A stretch of DNA of 54,569 nucleotides from Natronoflexus pectinivorans (GCF_004345615.1 NZ_SLWK01000009.1:1-54569); one strand, 5' to 3'; positions 25,331 through 35,300 are shown, counted from the stretch's first letter. Notes: generated from the letters alone by a model not told the origin. Translations and numbers: made by a program.

Positions 25331-27688
25331 CTATTTTACTTCCAAGGAAAGTTCTCCTTTTAAAAGACCATTGGAAGTGGCAGTTAAGTTCAAAACGCCT
25401 CCTTTTTGTCCGGCTTGTAATAAAATGGTGGCAATACCAGCCTCTGCCTCAATAGGATTCATTCCAATTAATGTTGCATCGCCAGACACACTAAATTCCA
25501 CGGAATTGACAGCCTCCGAAATGATAACTCCATAATCATCAACAATCGCGGCGTAGAGAAAAACTATATCATTTACGCTTTTAGTCAATGGCCGATTGCT
25601 TTCATCTATCCAAAGTTTAACCTCTTTTGGATAACCCGGAGTTCTTCTTATTGATTCAACCACCGCCTTTTCATTTATGTATCCAACCGCCTTTAGCTCT
25701 CCCGGAGAAAAGCTGTTAAGTATGAACGTAAATGGAGGCTGATTTAGGTGAGTGCTGTTTGCATCTTCATCGGGAAATTGTCTTCCGAGGGATTGGCCAT
25801 TTACAAAGAGCTCAATCTCTTCGCAATTACTGTATATTTTCACATCTAAAAACGATGGATCATTATAATAATTAGCTATATAAACAAATGGCTTATTAAA
25901 CTCCTTCTGAGGAAATTCTCCAATAGCTGCCTGACTTTTATAAAAATAAAATGCAAATTTTGGCAGCCGGAATATATCCATAATTCCTGAAGCTTCAAGG
26001 TCTGGAGCATAGCCTCGGTTGTAATCAAACATTAACCAATTTGCATCGCCTGCAGGACTCCCTTTTAGATTACTATTGTGAGATTCCTGATAATTTAAGG
26101 CCTGTTGAGCCAGTCTTCTCTGACCAAATCCTCTTAATTGACGAGAATTGCGCTCCTCGGGAGTCAAATCTTCAAATGCTGTTTGGTTGAAACCAGCATT
26201 GTGCGCATAATACTCCCAATCTCCGTACTCTGCAATTAAAATAGGTTTCTTGTCATAATGATTCCAATAATGTGGTGGATAACCATGCTGACGGGCGGGA
26301 ATAAAAACATCATAGATGTCTTCATACCAGCTACACGTATAAAGGTCATAGGATGGAAATTCCTCATAAACAGCATTATGAGCATCAAACATATATTGCT
26401 TGGGCATTTCAGACTCATTAAGAGAAGCTTCCCAAAGGATTATAGATGGATGATTTCTGTCGCGACGAACCATTTTACGAACATCATTTATAGAGTTAGC
26501 ATAAAAAACATCATCCCCAAAAAACTGCCACCCGGGAATCGCATTCATGACAAGCAGACCAAGTTCATCACAGGCATCTATAAAAGATTTTGTATGTGGA
26601 TAGTGGGATAAACGAACAAAATTAAATCCGGCCTTTCGGATTTTGTATGCATCCCTGTAATTTGCATTATCCGAAATAGCATAACCAACATAAGGATACT
26701 CCTGATGACGATTTGTTCCTCTTAAAAACAGTGGTTCACCATTTAATTCAAAGCCATCAGTCGAAAAAGTGAAAGTTCTGATACCAATGCGCTCACTGAC
26801 TTTATCAATCAATTGATTATCTTTGACTAAGGAGACGTGCAATTGATATAAACTAGGAGAAGAGGGAGACCATAAATCAGGATTTTCAACTCCAAAGGAT
26901 AATTTAAATAATCTATTTCCTCCTCCGGAAATGATATCAACATCAGAAGTCACATCCTTAATGACTCTATTGTTTCCATTACTTAGTTGCAAACGTATTT
27001 GAGCCTTTTTGTCTTCTGAATATTCGTTGTTTACATCCACCTGAACATTCACTGTTGCATGTTCATTTGAGACATCGCTGTATGTCACCAAAACTCCACC
27101 TCCGGCAATACGGTTGGCGCCAATAGGATCTGATATATGAAGTTTCTCTTTAACAAGAAACCAGACATTTCTATATATTCCACTAAAATAATTGAAGTCC
27201 AACTCATCCACAGGTTTTCCGGGAGGAACCTTTGGATTATCTTCATTATTTACCTTTAACAGAACTGTATTTTCTTCACCATATTTAAGGTATTCGGTTA
27301 ACTCTGCATAAAAAGGAAGATAACCACTATACGAAGTCTTAACTCTATTTCCATTTATATAGATATCTGAAAGATGCATGGCTCCCTCGAAATGCAATGC
27401 AAGATGTTTTCCGTGCTTTTCGGTAGGAACGATAAATCTTTTTCTGTAATAGCTTGTCCCCATCCACTGACGTCCTTTTATTACCAAGGGCTCAATGTTT
27501 GCAGTATGAGGCAAGTTAACAATCTCCCACTCCACTCTATTCTGCCACACATCCTCTTCCTCCACATCTTTAACAAACTCCCAACCGTCATTAAACAAAT
27601 TCTCTCTATTTGAATAATGCGAGAATTCTACACTATTGCATGACCACAAAACAGACAAAGTCAAAATCAATCCTAAAATCGTTCTCAT
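25331..27688 (-). CDS. GH2 family glycosidase, probable beta-galactosidase
   Basis: A 785-residue exported protein, probably a lipoprotein (VLWSC, C17). The GH2 architecture is complete: sugar-binding jelly roll (about 30-180, ending in the family motif FNYFSGIYRNVWF), immunoglobulin-like domain (about 190-310), TIM barrel (about 312-600) and C-terminal beta domains. The acid/base is E425 in SLNESEMP and the nucleophile E487 in LIAEYGDWEY; FLRGTNRHQEYPYVGYA marks the barrel entrance. GH2 includes beta-galactosidases, glucuronidases and mannosidases. Next to GH53 enzymes in a SusCD locus, trimming of galacto-oligosaccharides is most likely, as in known Bacteroides galactan loci. It starts 15 bp after the GH53 gene, so the two are co-transcribed. 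Confidence 0.9.
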   Translation of the reverse strand: MRTILGLILTLSVLWSCNSVEFSHYSNRENLFNDGWEFVKDVEEEDVWQNRVEWEIVNLPHTANIEPLVIKGRQWMGTSYYRKRFIVPTEKHGKHLALHFEGAMHLSDIYINGNRVKTSYSGYLPFYAELTEYLKYGEENTVLLKVNNEDNPKVPPGKPVDELDFNYFSGIYRNVWFLVKEKLHISDPIGANRIAGGGVLVTYSDVSNEHATVNVQVDVNNEYSEDKKAQIRLQLSNGNNRVIKDVTSDVDIISGGGNRLFKLSFGVENPDLWSPSSPSLYQLHVSLVKDNQLIDKVSERIGIRTFTFSTDGFELNGEPLFLRGTNRHQEYPYVGYAISDNANYRDAYKIRKAGFNFVRLSHYPHTKSFIDACDELGLLVMNAIPGWQFFGDDVFYANSINDVRKMVRRDRNHPSIILWEASLNESEMPKQYMFDAHNAVYEEFPSYDLYTCSWYEDIYDVFIPARQHGYPPHYWNHYDKKPILIAEYGDWEYYAHNAGFNQTAFEDLTPEERNSRQLRGFGQRRLAQQALNYQESHNSNLKGSPAGDANWLMFDYNRGYAPDLEASGIMDIFRLPKFAFYFYKSQAAIGEFPQKEFNKPFVYIANYYNDPSFLDVKIYSNCEEIELFVNGQSLGRQFPDEDANSTHLNQPPFTFILNSFSPGELKAVGYINEKAVVESIRRTPGYPKEVKLWIDESNRPLTKSVNDIVFLYAAIVDDYGVIISEAVNSVEFSVSGDATLIGMNPIEAEAGIATILLQAGQKGGVLNLTATSNGLLKGELSLEVK

Positions 27689-27703
27689 AAAATAACTTCT
27701 AAA

Positions 27704-28912
27704 TTATTCGTATTCATAACTAAAATATTCCACAACCTCAGTGAGGTTACCTGAAAAATTAAAAAAAGCACAGTTTTCCCATGATGAACCTGTTCCCCAC
27801 AAATCCCTCATATCTGATGTAATCCAAGCCGGTTCCCAATAGAATGCTCCAATTGCTCCGGCATTTTTTAAGTTTTGTACCAAAGAGATCATAAAATTCT
27901 TTTGTCCTTCAACGGTGTATGGAAATCCTGATACAACATTTTGTGTGTAAAAAATATTTGGATAATTGTCATTATTCGCGGTAGTAAAAGGATAGGCTGT
28001 TTCAAGCAAAACGATATCTTTATTAAAACGATTAATTAAATCTTCAACCACCCCGGGAATCTGATTAAAACTAATACTAGTATGCCAAATGTGATAATAA
28101 GAGAAACCCATCACATCAAAATCCATTATGCCTCCCTTTTGGATTACATCGGGTAACCACCACTGCATGGTTGCCGGATCGGCAACATGCAAAGCAACAA
28201 TGGTCTCTTGTCCGACGCGTGAGTCTATATCTCTGATGGCTTTAATGGCAGAATTTATGACCTGTCCAAATTGGCTCCAGTTACCCTGACATACATTTAA
28301 AGAAGGGAATTCAGGTTTTGCGTTGGTAAACATCATTCCACAATTGGTTTCATTTCCAACCTGAATCATTTCCGGTAAAAGTCCTTTACTATGTAATCGA
28401 TCCAGAATATGATAAGTGTAGTTGTAAACAGAATCAGACAAAACATCAATACTGGTAATGTCTTGCCAGGCTTTTGGAACGTCCTGATGTCCGGGGTCTG
28501 CCCAGGTATCTGAATAATGAAAATCCAAAAGAACAGACATCCCAGCATCTTTAGCCCTCTGAATACTTTTCATTACATCATAAAACCCACTATATAAAGG
28601 CGGGTTATTATCATACAAATCAAACACCCAGTCGGGATTATGCCATAATCTTAATCGGACATAATTGGCTCCATGATTTTTTAATACTTCATAAGGATCT
28701 GTAGCTATTCCATTCTCCAAATAAACACCTCCGTTATCCTCTATCTGATTGACATAAGAAAGATCAACTCCCATCATAAATTGCTTGGAAGAATTATCAT
28801 TTTCATCATCAATAACATCCACCAGTTTCTCTTTATCATCAGAGCATGCTTGTGATAATACCATTGATAAAACTCCGAAAATCACCATCACAAAAATTCC
28901 AGCATTTCTCAT
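27704..28912 (-). CDS. GH53 endo-beta-1,4-galactanase, surface lipoprotein
   Basis: A 402-residue enzyme and the first gene of the galactan operon. The signal peptide ends LSQAC (C23); SDDKEK follows, an acidic stretch like the lipoprotein export signal that sends Bacteroidota lipoproteins to the cell surface. GH53 motifs: LRLWHNPDW, DFHYSDTWADPGHQ, acid/base E188 in QVGNETNCG and nucleophile E304 in LLETAYPF. It should cut galactan at the cell surface into oligosaccharides for SusCD. It lacks the extra modules of the downstream GH53. Its start lies about 20 nt after a predicted transcription start, and it is divergent from the hybrid regulator gene. Confidence 0.94.
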   Translation of the reverse strand: MRNAGIFVMVIFGVLSMVLSQACSDDKEKLVDVIDDENDNSSKQFMMGVDLSYVNQIEDNGGVYLENGIATDPYEVLKNHGANYVRLRLWHNPDWVFDLYDNNPPLYSGFYDVMKSIQRAKDAGMSVLLDFHYSDTWADPGHQDVPKAWQDITSIDVLSDSVYNYTYHILDRLHSKGLLPEMIQVGNETNCGMMFTNAKPEFPSLNVCQGNWSQFGQVINSAIKAIRDIDSRVGQETIVALHVADPATMQWWLPDVIQKGGIMDFDVMGFSYYHIWHTSISFNQIPGVVEDLINRFNKDIVLLETAYPFTTANNDNYPNIFYTQNVVSGFPYTVEGQKNFMISLVQNLKNAGAIGAFYWEPAWITSDMRDLWGTGSSWENCAFFNFSGNLTEVVEYFSYEYE

Positions 28913-28940
28913 ATTCTCAATATTATTTAATAAATCAATT

Positions 28941-28948
28941 CAAATGTA
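28941..28948 (-). promoter_or_regulatory. Promoter -7 box for the eight-gene galactan operon
   Basis: The minus strand reads TACATTTG, a perfect TAnnTTTG match. Transcription would start near 28934 and give a leader of about 22 nt before the ATG at 28912. No good -33 TTTG is present, as expected of an activator-dependent promoter. A candidate activator site lies about 40 bp upstream. Confidence 0.6.
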
Positions 28949-28986
28949 AACAAACAATAATAACCACGCTTTTCTTTTTAATACCG

Positions 28987-29092
28987 CATTTTGTTCAAAT
29001 CTTACAAAATATATCATCAATGCTTTATCTGTCTGTATTTCTACATATTAGAAGATTGCATAAAACATACATTATTTTGTTTAAATTTTACA
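28987..29092. promoter_or_regulatory. Direct-repeat pair, candidate binding sites of the hybrid regulator
   Basis: CATTTTGTTCAAATCTTACA at 28987-29006 recurs as TATTTTGTTTAAATTTTACA at 29073-29092: 17 of 20 positions agree and all three differences are C to T. The start-to-start spacing is 86 bp. The first copy lies upstream of the galactan operon promoter at about -53 to -72; the second overlaps the possible regulator promoter. Another short repeat, AACCATAAAA, occurs at 29104 and 29127. Direct repeats are typical targets of AraC-type domains. AT richness makes chance similarity possible. Confidence 0.5.
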
Positions 29093-29096
29093 TTTC
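29089..29096 (+). promoter_or_regulatory. Possible -7 box for the hybrid regulator gene
   Basis: TACATTTC matches seven of eight bases of the TAnnTTTG pattern with its usual TTTG end changed to TTTC. It would give a leader of about 50 nt before the GTG at 29154. It overlaps the second direct-repeat copy, which would allow autoregulation. Low confidence. Confidence 0.35.
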
Positions 29097-29153
29097 CCTT
29101 TAAAACCATAAAATTTCACTATTTTTAACCATAAAAACATTAAACACGTAATC

Positions 29154-32100
29154 GTGATTCATAACACCAAGATTATCTTTTTCTGTTTAGGGCTGTCTTT
29201 ATTGTTTTCCGGCAACATAAAAGCATCTGAAAATGAGAAAAATCTATTCTTCACTAATCTCAACATTGAGGACGGTTTAAGTTCCAATATGACCAACTCA
29301 ATTGTTCAGGATGAATATGGATTTATTTGGATAGGAACGCAGGAAGGCTTGTGCAGATTCGATGGCTATAAAATGACCTATTTTCAGAACGAAAACCATC
29401 CCGCCTCATTATCATCAAACAATATAAGTTCCCTCCTTCTGGATGATGACCACATCTGGATAGGAACATGGGATGGACTAAACATCATAAACATTCATAC
29501 TTATAAAGTTCAAAGAATAAACACAGGAACGATTAGGGTTATTAGAACTCTTTTTCGCGACAATTCCGGATTAATTTGGATTGGAACCGCCAGTGGAATT
29601 TTGATTTACAACTCACAGGAAAATAAATTCATACACTATAACTCCTCCAACAGCAACCTTTCACACAACACCATAAGAAGTTTTTATCAGTCCGATAAAG
29701 GAGATATCTGGATTGGTACTTACAACGGGCTGAACAGATACAGGGACGGCACTTTTAAGCAATTCAATCTCAAAGGAGATTACAAGCCTCTATTGGAGAA
29801 TAATTTAATCTGTTACATTGAAAGGTTCTCTGAATATAATGATTCCTTGTTATGGATAGGAACTGAAACAGGTCTGGCTCTTTTTAATACAATCAATGAA
29901 GATTTTGAATTATATAATTCAGAAAACACAAAACTGAGCAACGAAGTAATTAAGTGTATTTATAGGCAAAATGATTCAACACTTTGGCTTGGAACTGATT
30001 TTGGGCTGAATTTGTTCAACACCAATACCAAGGAAATTGAGACTTTTTATCACGATCCACTTATTAATCATACGGTTTCAAGCAACGTTATTTGGGAGAT
30101 TTATAATGATATGCAGAATCGATTATGGCTGATCACATCAAATGGAGTAAGTGTTACAGATGTTAGCCAGTCATATTATACTTTTTATGAAGAGTATTTT
30201 TCAACAGAAAACCCTCGTATAGGAAACCAGGTTAAAGATATACTGGTGACTCGAAACAATGATATTTGGTTGGCTACGATCCATGGAGTAATAAAACGCA
30301 GTGGAAATATTGCTTCGCCGCATAAAACTTTTTTTTCAACAACCTCTGCTGACAACAAAAAAATTCTTCTCGATAATGTTTACGCTTTAATGGAAGATAA
30401 CCAAAACAGAATCTGGATTGGAACTGCGGGAGGTATAAACATCTGGGATCCCATAGAAGAAAAAATGTATGCCATTACTGCAAATCAGCAGAATGGTCTT
30501 TTATCAAACTACATCAGTGGATTTGCTCAGTTTATTGATGGAACCATATGGATCTCTGCCTGGGAGGGAGGAGTTTTTAAAATGATACAGGATAACAATA
30601 ATGCGGAAAACGCCCGCTTCATCCTAATTGATCCCGATGGAGATGGCCGGCTAATAACAACCAAAAACAATATATACTACGGAACATCAAACCAATTATG
30701 GATAATCGACCACAAAACCTTTGAAAAAAGACCAATAATAGCTGTGAACAATAGAATATTCAATAGGCAGATTTCCGCATTGATGGCTGCAAGTGACGGA
30801 TCAGTATGGATTGGCTCTGACAATTCGCTTTTTCGCTATAATCCATCAAATGATTCAATTAGATCCATAGACATTAAGGCAGGACGACCGCAAAAAATAA
30901 TCAATATAGTAGAAGATAGTAAAGGTAATATTTGGGCAACGACTATAAATTCAATAATCAGATTTAATCCAAACACTTCTCAGATATTATCAATCCCAAT
31001 TATGGAAGGTTCTCCGCTAAAAGGTTTCTATGCGTATTGTGCAGACATTACGCATGAAGGGAATATTCTTTTTGGAGGTGACAATGGCTTTATAGCCATT
31101 GAGCCCGATCGAATAAAAGGTGCTGAGAAAAAACCGGATATATATATATCCGGTTTATACATCAATCATCAACAAGTTCTCCCAAACGACACAGTTGAAA
31201 TCTTAAAAAAGGACATCTCCTTCAATCAAAATATATACCTTAAGCATAATCAGAATTCTATAACATTCGACTTTACCACCCTTGATTATCTCTTCCCAAC
31301 AGCCAGCAGTTACAGCTACAGGTTATTACCTATACAAAACAATCACATAACCACATCAGGCGATAAAAACTTTGCCGTATTTTCAAATCTAAAACCCGGT
31401 CGATATACCCTGGAGTTAAAAGGAACAAATCGATTTGGAACCTGGAGCGAAACAAAAAGCCTTGATTTTCAAATAACACCATCAATCTGGCTCAGTAACA
31501 GCTTCCTATTCCTATATGTTCTGATAGCTCTTTCTTTAACTTATGTCATCTTTAAAGTTTACCATTTCAGACAGAGGCTAAAGAACGAACTTCAAATTGT
31601 AAAACTTGAAAAAGAACACAGCGAAAAACTGGCACAAACTAAAATCGGTTTCTTTACAAATATCAGCCATGAATTCAGAACCCCCTTAAGTTTAATTATT
31701 CCACCCATCCAGGAATTGCTTAAAAACGGACAAATAAATCCTGCCCATGAAAAAATGCTTAAACTGGCCAATAAGAATGCCATTAGATTATACAAATTGG
31801 TCAATCAGCTATTAGATTTTAGAAAAATAGAGTCATCTAAACTACAAATACAAAAATCGAAAGTCAACATCGTAAGCTTCAGTAAAGGAATCTTCAACTC
31901 CTTTGATGATATGGCGGCCCGACATGAAATTGATTATACGTTTCATTCGGATCGGGATGAAATCATTGCAGATATAGATTGTGAAAAGATTGAAACAATC
32001 CTGTTTAATTTAATTTCAAACGCATTTAAATTTACGCCATACAAAGGTGGAATAAAAGCAACGGTAAAACATAGATCTATTAATCATCTGCAATATATAA

Positions 32101-33197
32101 ATATATCTGTTAAAGACACAGGACCGGGAATACCTGAAAGAGAGCAAAAACAAATTTTTCAACATTTTTACCAAACCAATCATTCAATTAAAAAAGCCGG
32201 GTCTGGTATTGGCCTCACGCTAGCACAGGAATATGCCAAACTACATAACGGTACAATCACGCTATTAAGCAAACCAGGAAATGGGAGTTGCTTCACTCTT
32301 TCTATACCACATGAAAATAGTTGCGAAATTGATTTTTCAACTGAGCAATCTCTCTTCTCTTTTGCAAAAGGAAACTACAACGACAATGGAATACAGGATA
32401 TAAACAGCTCAATACCACAAAATGCTAAACGACTTTTATTGGTAGATGATAATCCCGACATTCTTGATTTTATTGAAATCAATCTCAGAAATGAATACCA
32501 TCTATTTAATGCATTAAATGGTCAGGAAGCACTTGAACTTATAAAAACAGTGAAACCCCATCTTATCATTTCAGATGTAATGATGCCGGTAATGGACGGC
32601 ATTTCTCTATGTGAGAATTTAAGGAACAACAAAGTAACGGCTCACATCCCAATTATTCTTTTAACTGCACGAGATTTAGATGTTCATAAAACTGAGGGCA
32701 TGAGCAAAGGTGCCGACTTTTACATAACCAAACCATTCGATATATTTTACCTGAAATCGTGTATCTCAAGCATCTTTAGACGGGAGCAACAAGTGGCACA
32801 GCACATTGAAACACAATTAAAGCTAAAACCTGCAGATACATCAGAACCAAAAAATAACAGTGAACAGGTATTCCTTAAAAAAGTTATGGCAATCATTCAA
32901 CATAATTTGGCTAACCCTTCTTTTTCAGTCGAAGACATCAGTTCTCAAATGAACATGAGTGCCACTCACCTATATCGAAAACTTAAGGAATCAACGGGAT
33001 GCTCAACGAAAGAGATCATCATAAATTATAGGCTGCAAAAGGCTGCACACATGCTTGAAAACGACGAAGGAAACATCTCTGAAATCATGTACTCTATTGG
33101 TTTTACAAGCCTTTCAAGTTTTTCAAAAAGTTTTAAAGCAAAATTTGGCAATTCACCAAAAGCCTACAAAAACACAATAAAAAACCGGGAGAACTAA
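29154..33197 (+). CDS. Hybrid two-component system sensor/regulator of the galactan locus
   Basis: A 1347-residue single-chain signalling protein. After the signal peptide, residues about 30-690 form repeated Reg_prop beta-propeller blades (many copies of IWIGTxxGL) and about 700-770 a Y_Y_Y domain, together the periplasmic sensor. A membrane segment at about 780-803 is followed by a histidine kinase (H839 in NISHEFRTPL, ATPase loop DTGPGIPE), a receiver domain (about 1090-1205, phospho-acceptor D1141 in ISDVMMPVMDG) and an AraC-type DNA-binding domain (about 1240-1345, IGFTSLSSFSKSFKAKFGNSP). Such proteins bind an oligosaccharide in the periplasm and activate the linked locus. The start codon is GTG at 29154; the next methionine would remove the signal peptide. 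A terminator overlaps the stop. Confidence 0.95.
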   Translation: MIHNTKIIFFCLGLSLLFSGNIKASENEKNLFFTNLNIEDGLSSNMTNSIVQDEYGFIWIGTQEGLCRFDGYKMTYFQNENHPASLSSNNISSLLLDDDHIWIGTWDGLNIINIHTYKVQRINTGTIRVIRTLFRDNSGLIWIGTASGILIYNSQENKFIHYNSSNSNLSHNTIRSFYQSDKGDIWIGTYNGLNRYRDGTFKQFNLKGDYKPLLENNLICYIERFSEYNDSLLWIGTETGLALFNTINEDFELYNSENTKLSNEVIKCIYRQNDSTLWLGTDFGLNLFNTNTKEIETFYHDPLINHTVSSNVIWEIYNDMQNRLWLITSNGVSVTDVSQSYYTFYEEYFSTENPRIGNQVKDILVTRNNDIWLATIHGVIKRSGNIASPHKTFFSTTSADNKKILLDNVYALMEDNQNRIWIGTAGGINIWDPIEEKMYAITANQQNGLLSNYISGFAQFIDGTIWISAWEGGVFKMIQDNNNAENARFILIDPDGDGRLITTKNNIYYGTSNQLWIIDHKTFEKRPIIAVNNRIFNRQISALMAASDGSVWIGSDNSLFRYNPSNDSIRSIDIKAGRPQKIINIVEDSKGNIWATTINSIIRFNPNTSQILSIPIMEGSPLKGFYAYCADITHEGNILFGGDNGFIAIEPDRIKGAEKKPDIYISGLYINHQQVLPNDTVEILKKDISFNQNIYLKHNQNSITFDFTTLDYLFPTASSYSYRLLPIQNNHITTSGDKNFAVFSNLKPGRYTLELKGTNRFGTWSETKSLDFQITPSIWLSNSFLFLYVLIALSLTYVIFKVYHFRQRLKNELQIVKLEKEHSEKLAQTKIGFFTNISHEFRTPLSLIIPPIQELLKNGQINPAHEKMLKLANKNAIRLYKLVNQLLDFRKIESSKLQIQKSKVNIVSFSKGIFNSFDDMAARHEIDYTFHSDRDEIIADIDCEKIETILFNLISNAFKFTPYKGGIKATVKHRSINHLQYINISVKDTGPGIPEREQKQIFQHFYQTNHSIKKAGSGIGLTLAQEYAKLHNGTITLLSKPGNGSCFTLSIPHENSCEIDFSTEQSLFSFAKGNYNDNGIQDINSSIPQNAKRLLLVDDNPDILDFIEINLRNEYHLFNALNGQEALELIKTVKPHLIISDVMMPVMDGISLCENLRNNKVTAHIPIILLTARDLDVHKTEGMSKGADFYITKPFDIFYLKSCISSIFRREQQVAQHIETQLKLKPADTSEPKNNSEQVFLKKVMAIIQHNLANPSFSVEDISSQMNMSATHLYRKLKESTGCSTKEIIINYRLQKAAHMLENDEGNISEIMYSIGFTSLSSFSKSFKAKFGNSPKAYKNTIKNREN

Positions 33198-33216
33198 TTA
33201 TGTTCATCCCGGTTTT
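33181..33216 (+). terminator. Terminator overlapping the regulator stop codon
   Basis: AAAACCGGGAGAAC (33181-33194) pairs with GTTCATCCCGGTTTT (33202-33216) with a single bulged A; the TAA stop lies in the loop. The arm ends in TTTT. The rest of the spacer to 33393 shows nothing further. Confidence 0.75.
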
Positions 33217-33393
33217 GATCATACCTTTCACGACTTGTCTTATGATAAAACTCCTCGATTTAGCTTCATATTATTATCTTCTATTTTTCACTTTAAGATG
33301 TGAAAAGAAACATCAGAAGTAGTTTTCTAAACAAAATATGCATCAATTGATTTACATTCCAACCTCCGGTATCTGTTCTCCTGTCTCCTACAT

Positions 33394-33969
33394 TTAAACC
33401 ATTCCGGCAAAACCCATAAAAGCCAATGCCATAATACCGGCTACAACGAGAGCAATGGGAGCCCCTTTCATTCCTTCAGGCACATTCATCAAATCCAGCT
33501 GTTCACGAATCCCTGCGAAGGAAACCAAAGCGATTCCAAATCCAACAGCCGAAGCAATTGAGAACACCACCGCTTCAACAATATTGTAATTGTTGCTTAC
33601 AGTCATAATGGCTACTCCAAGGATGGCGCAGTTGGTTGTAATCAATGGCAAGAATACACCAAGAGCCTGATACAAAGGAGGACTCACTTTTTTAAGCACA
33701 ATTTCCACCAACTGAACCAACGATGCAATAACCAGAATGTATGATATGGTTTGCATAAATCCAATGTTGAACGGAATTAGGATCAAATTCTGGATAAAAT
33801 AAGTAACAATGGTGGCTATAACCATTACAAAAGTTACCGCACCAGTCATACCAACACCGGTAGAAATTCTTTTGGAAACTCCCAGATAGGGACAAATTCC
33901 AAGAAACTGAGCCAGTACTATATTATTTACAAAAATGGCTCCTATTATAATCAGAAAATAGCTGGTCAT
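33394..33969 (-). CDS. rnfA: Rnf complex membrane subunit A
   Basis: A 191-residue polytopic protein of about six helices, the usual size for RnfA/NqrE. The family signatures NNIVLAQFLGICPYLGVSKR near the N-terminus and TTNCAILGVAIM in the middle carry the conserved cysteines that hold the membrane iron-sulfur site between RnfA and RnfE. With the other subunits it forms the ion-pumping ferredoxin:NAD+ oxidoreductase. It is the last gene of the operon, 11 bp after rnfE. No terminator is obvious after it except the convergent stem of the regulator gene. Confidence 0.95.
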   Translation of the reverse strand: MTSYFLIIIGAIFVNNIVLAQFLGICPYLGVSKRISTGVGMTGAVTFVMVIATIVTYFIQNLILIPFNIGFMQTISYILVIASLVQLVEIVLKKVSPPLYQALGVFLPLITTNCAILGVAIMTVSNNYNIVEAVVFSIASAVGFGIALVSFAGIREQLDLMNVPEGMKGAPIALVVAGIMALAFMGFAGMV

Positions 33970-33980
33970 AGTCTATATCT

Positions 33981-34565
33981 TTATGCTTTATTAACCCTGT
34001 TAAGAATGGCAATGAGGTATCCCAACCCAATAAATGCTCCGGGAGCAAGAACAAAAACAAGCATTCCGTAATCTTCCGGATAAATACTTAAACCAAATAG
34101 CATTCCGCTTCCTAAAAGTTCACGTAAACCTCCAAGCATGGTTAAAGCCATGGAAAACCCAAGACCCATTCCGGCTCCGTCAATCACGGACGAAATCAGA
34201 TTATTTTTGGATGCAAAAGCCTCCGCACGTCCCAAAACCAGACAGTTTACCACAATCAAAGGGATGAACAGACCCAACGCATCAAAAAGTGCAGGAATAT
34301 AGGCTTCCATTACCATCTCAACGATGGTAACAAATGTGGCAATCACCACAATAAAGGAAGGAATTCGTACCTTATCGGGAATGAATCCTTTAATGAGCGA
34401 AACAACTATATTTGCCATGACCAGTACAAATGTGGTGGCCAAACCCATTCCCAGGCCATTAACGGCCGAGGAAGTTACCCCCAAAGCCGGACAAAGCCCT
34501 AATAGAAGGATAAATACTGGATTTTCCTTGAAAAAACCTTTGGTAAAATTGTTCAGTTGGTTCAT
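33981..34565 (-). CDS. rnfE: Rnf complex membrane subunit E
   Basis: A 194-residue paralogue of RnfA with about six helices; [20 protein letters not shown] and [16 protein letters not shown] carry the conserved cysteines of the RnfA/RnfE membrane cluster. The ATG at 34565 overlaps the rnfG stop in an ATGA arrangement, implying translational coupling. A longer frame beginning six codons upstream is open but would overlap rnfG by 22 bp and adds no family sequence, so I reject it. The next gene, rnfA, follows closely. Confidence 0.95.
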   Translation of the reverse strand: MNQLNNFTKGFFKENPVFILLLGLCPALGVTSSAVNGLGMGLATTFVLVMANIVVSLIKGFIPDKVRIPSFIVVIATFVTIVEMVMEAYIPALFDALGLFIPLIVVNCLVLGRAEAFASKNNLISSVIDGAGMGLGFSMALTMLGGLRELLGSGMLFGLSIYPEDYGMLVFVLAPGAFIGLGYLIAILNRVNKA

Positions 34566-35278
34566 TGTTCGTCTCCTTCCCAATTTTCGATTTGTGTTGT
34601 TGCAGAACTTGCTGCATCAGTGTTTTGAGTATATGTAGTATAAGCTACTTCAATGGCATGCAAAAAAGCACGTGCTGTAATGGTTGCCGCAGTAATGGCA
34701 TCCACCTCTCCCCCATCCTGCTTTACAAGGAGAGTTGAAGTGCCCGGATTTTTACCCAGAATGTTTTTGCTGTCGTCGCCATCGTCCTGTGAAATACCAA
34801 ACAACCTGTCGAAAAATGCCCTTACAGCACCAACTTCGCCATCGGCTCCGTCATCGTCAGCAGGTTTAAACCAGTCGTACATTTTAGTTCCTAACCCCGG
34901 CGTCTCCCGGTGCTCCAGAACTTCGTAATTGATGATGGTTCCATCAGGCTCCAAGCCAACCATAACTTTAATATCACCGCTAAAGCCACGATTGGTCATG
35001 CTCTCAATGGCAACGCCAATGAGTTCTCCATCCCTTTTAGCCGGGAAGACTTTTAAGGTAAACCCTTCGGCCGACTGCAATTCATACATTTCAGCAGCTG
35101 GGTCGTTATCAAACCCGGGAACAACCAATTTGATGGCCGATTGCTGTTTGGCCACAGCAGACGCCTCAATTGGCGCTTTTGTGGCCTGATATATAAACCC
35201 AAGCGAACCTCCGGCTACCGAAGTAATCAGTATCAGGGTGAGTACCATGTTGGGTAATGTAGATGCGCGTTTGCTCAT
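34562..35278 (-). CDS. rnfG: Rnf complex flavoprotein subunit G
   Basis: A 238-residue membrane-anchored, periplasm-facing subunit with one N-terminal helix (about 9-30). The FMN-binding domain carries ETPGLGTKM at about 125-133 and the flavinylation region [14 protein letters not shown], where T199 should carry covalent FMN; the usual S/TGAT motif reads TAAT. An acidic, glycine-rich stretch at about 139-171 ([12 protein letters not shown] to SQDDGDDS) separates the two conserved blocks and looks like an insertion. It passes electrons within Rnf. It overlaps rnfE by four bases and follows rnfD by 22 bp. Confidence 0.93.
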   Translation of the reverse strand: MSKRASTLPNMVLTLILITSVAGGSLGFIYQATKAPIEASAVAKQQSAIKLVVPGFDNDPAAEMYELQSAEGFTLKVFPAKRDGELIGVAIESMTNRGFSGDIKVMVGLEPDGTIINYEVLEHRETPGLGTKMYDWFKPADDDGADGEVGAVRAFFDRLFGISQDDGDDSKNILGKNPGTSTLLVKQDGGEVDAITAATITARAFLHAIEVAYTTYTQNTDAASSATTQIENWEGDEQ

Positions 35279-35300
35279 TTTTACTAATATTTTTTAAGTT

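Noticed and set aside
34566-34583. Longer rnfE start overlapping rnfG
   Set aside because: The ATGA overlap at 34562-34565 is the usual coupled arrangement.
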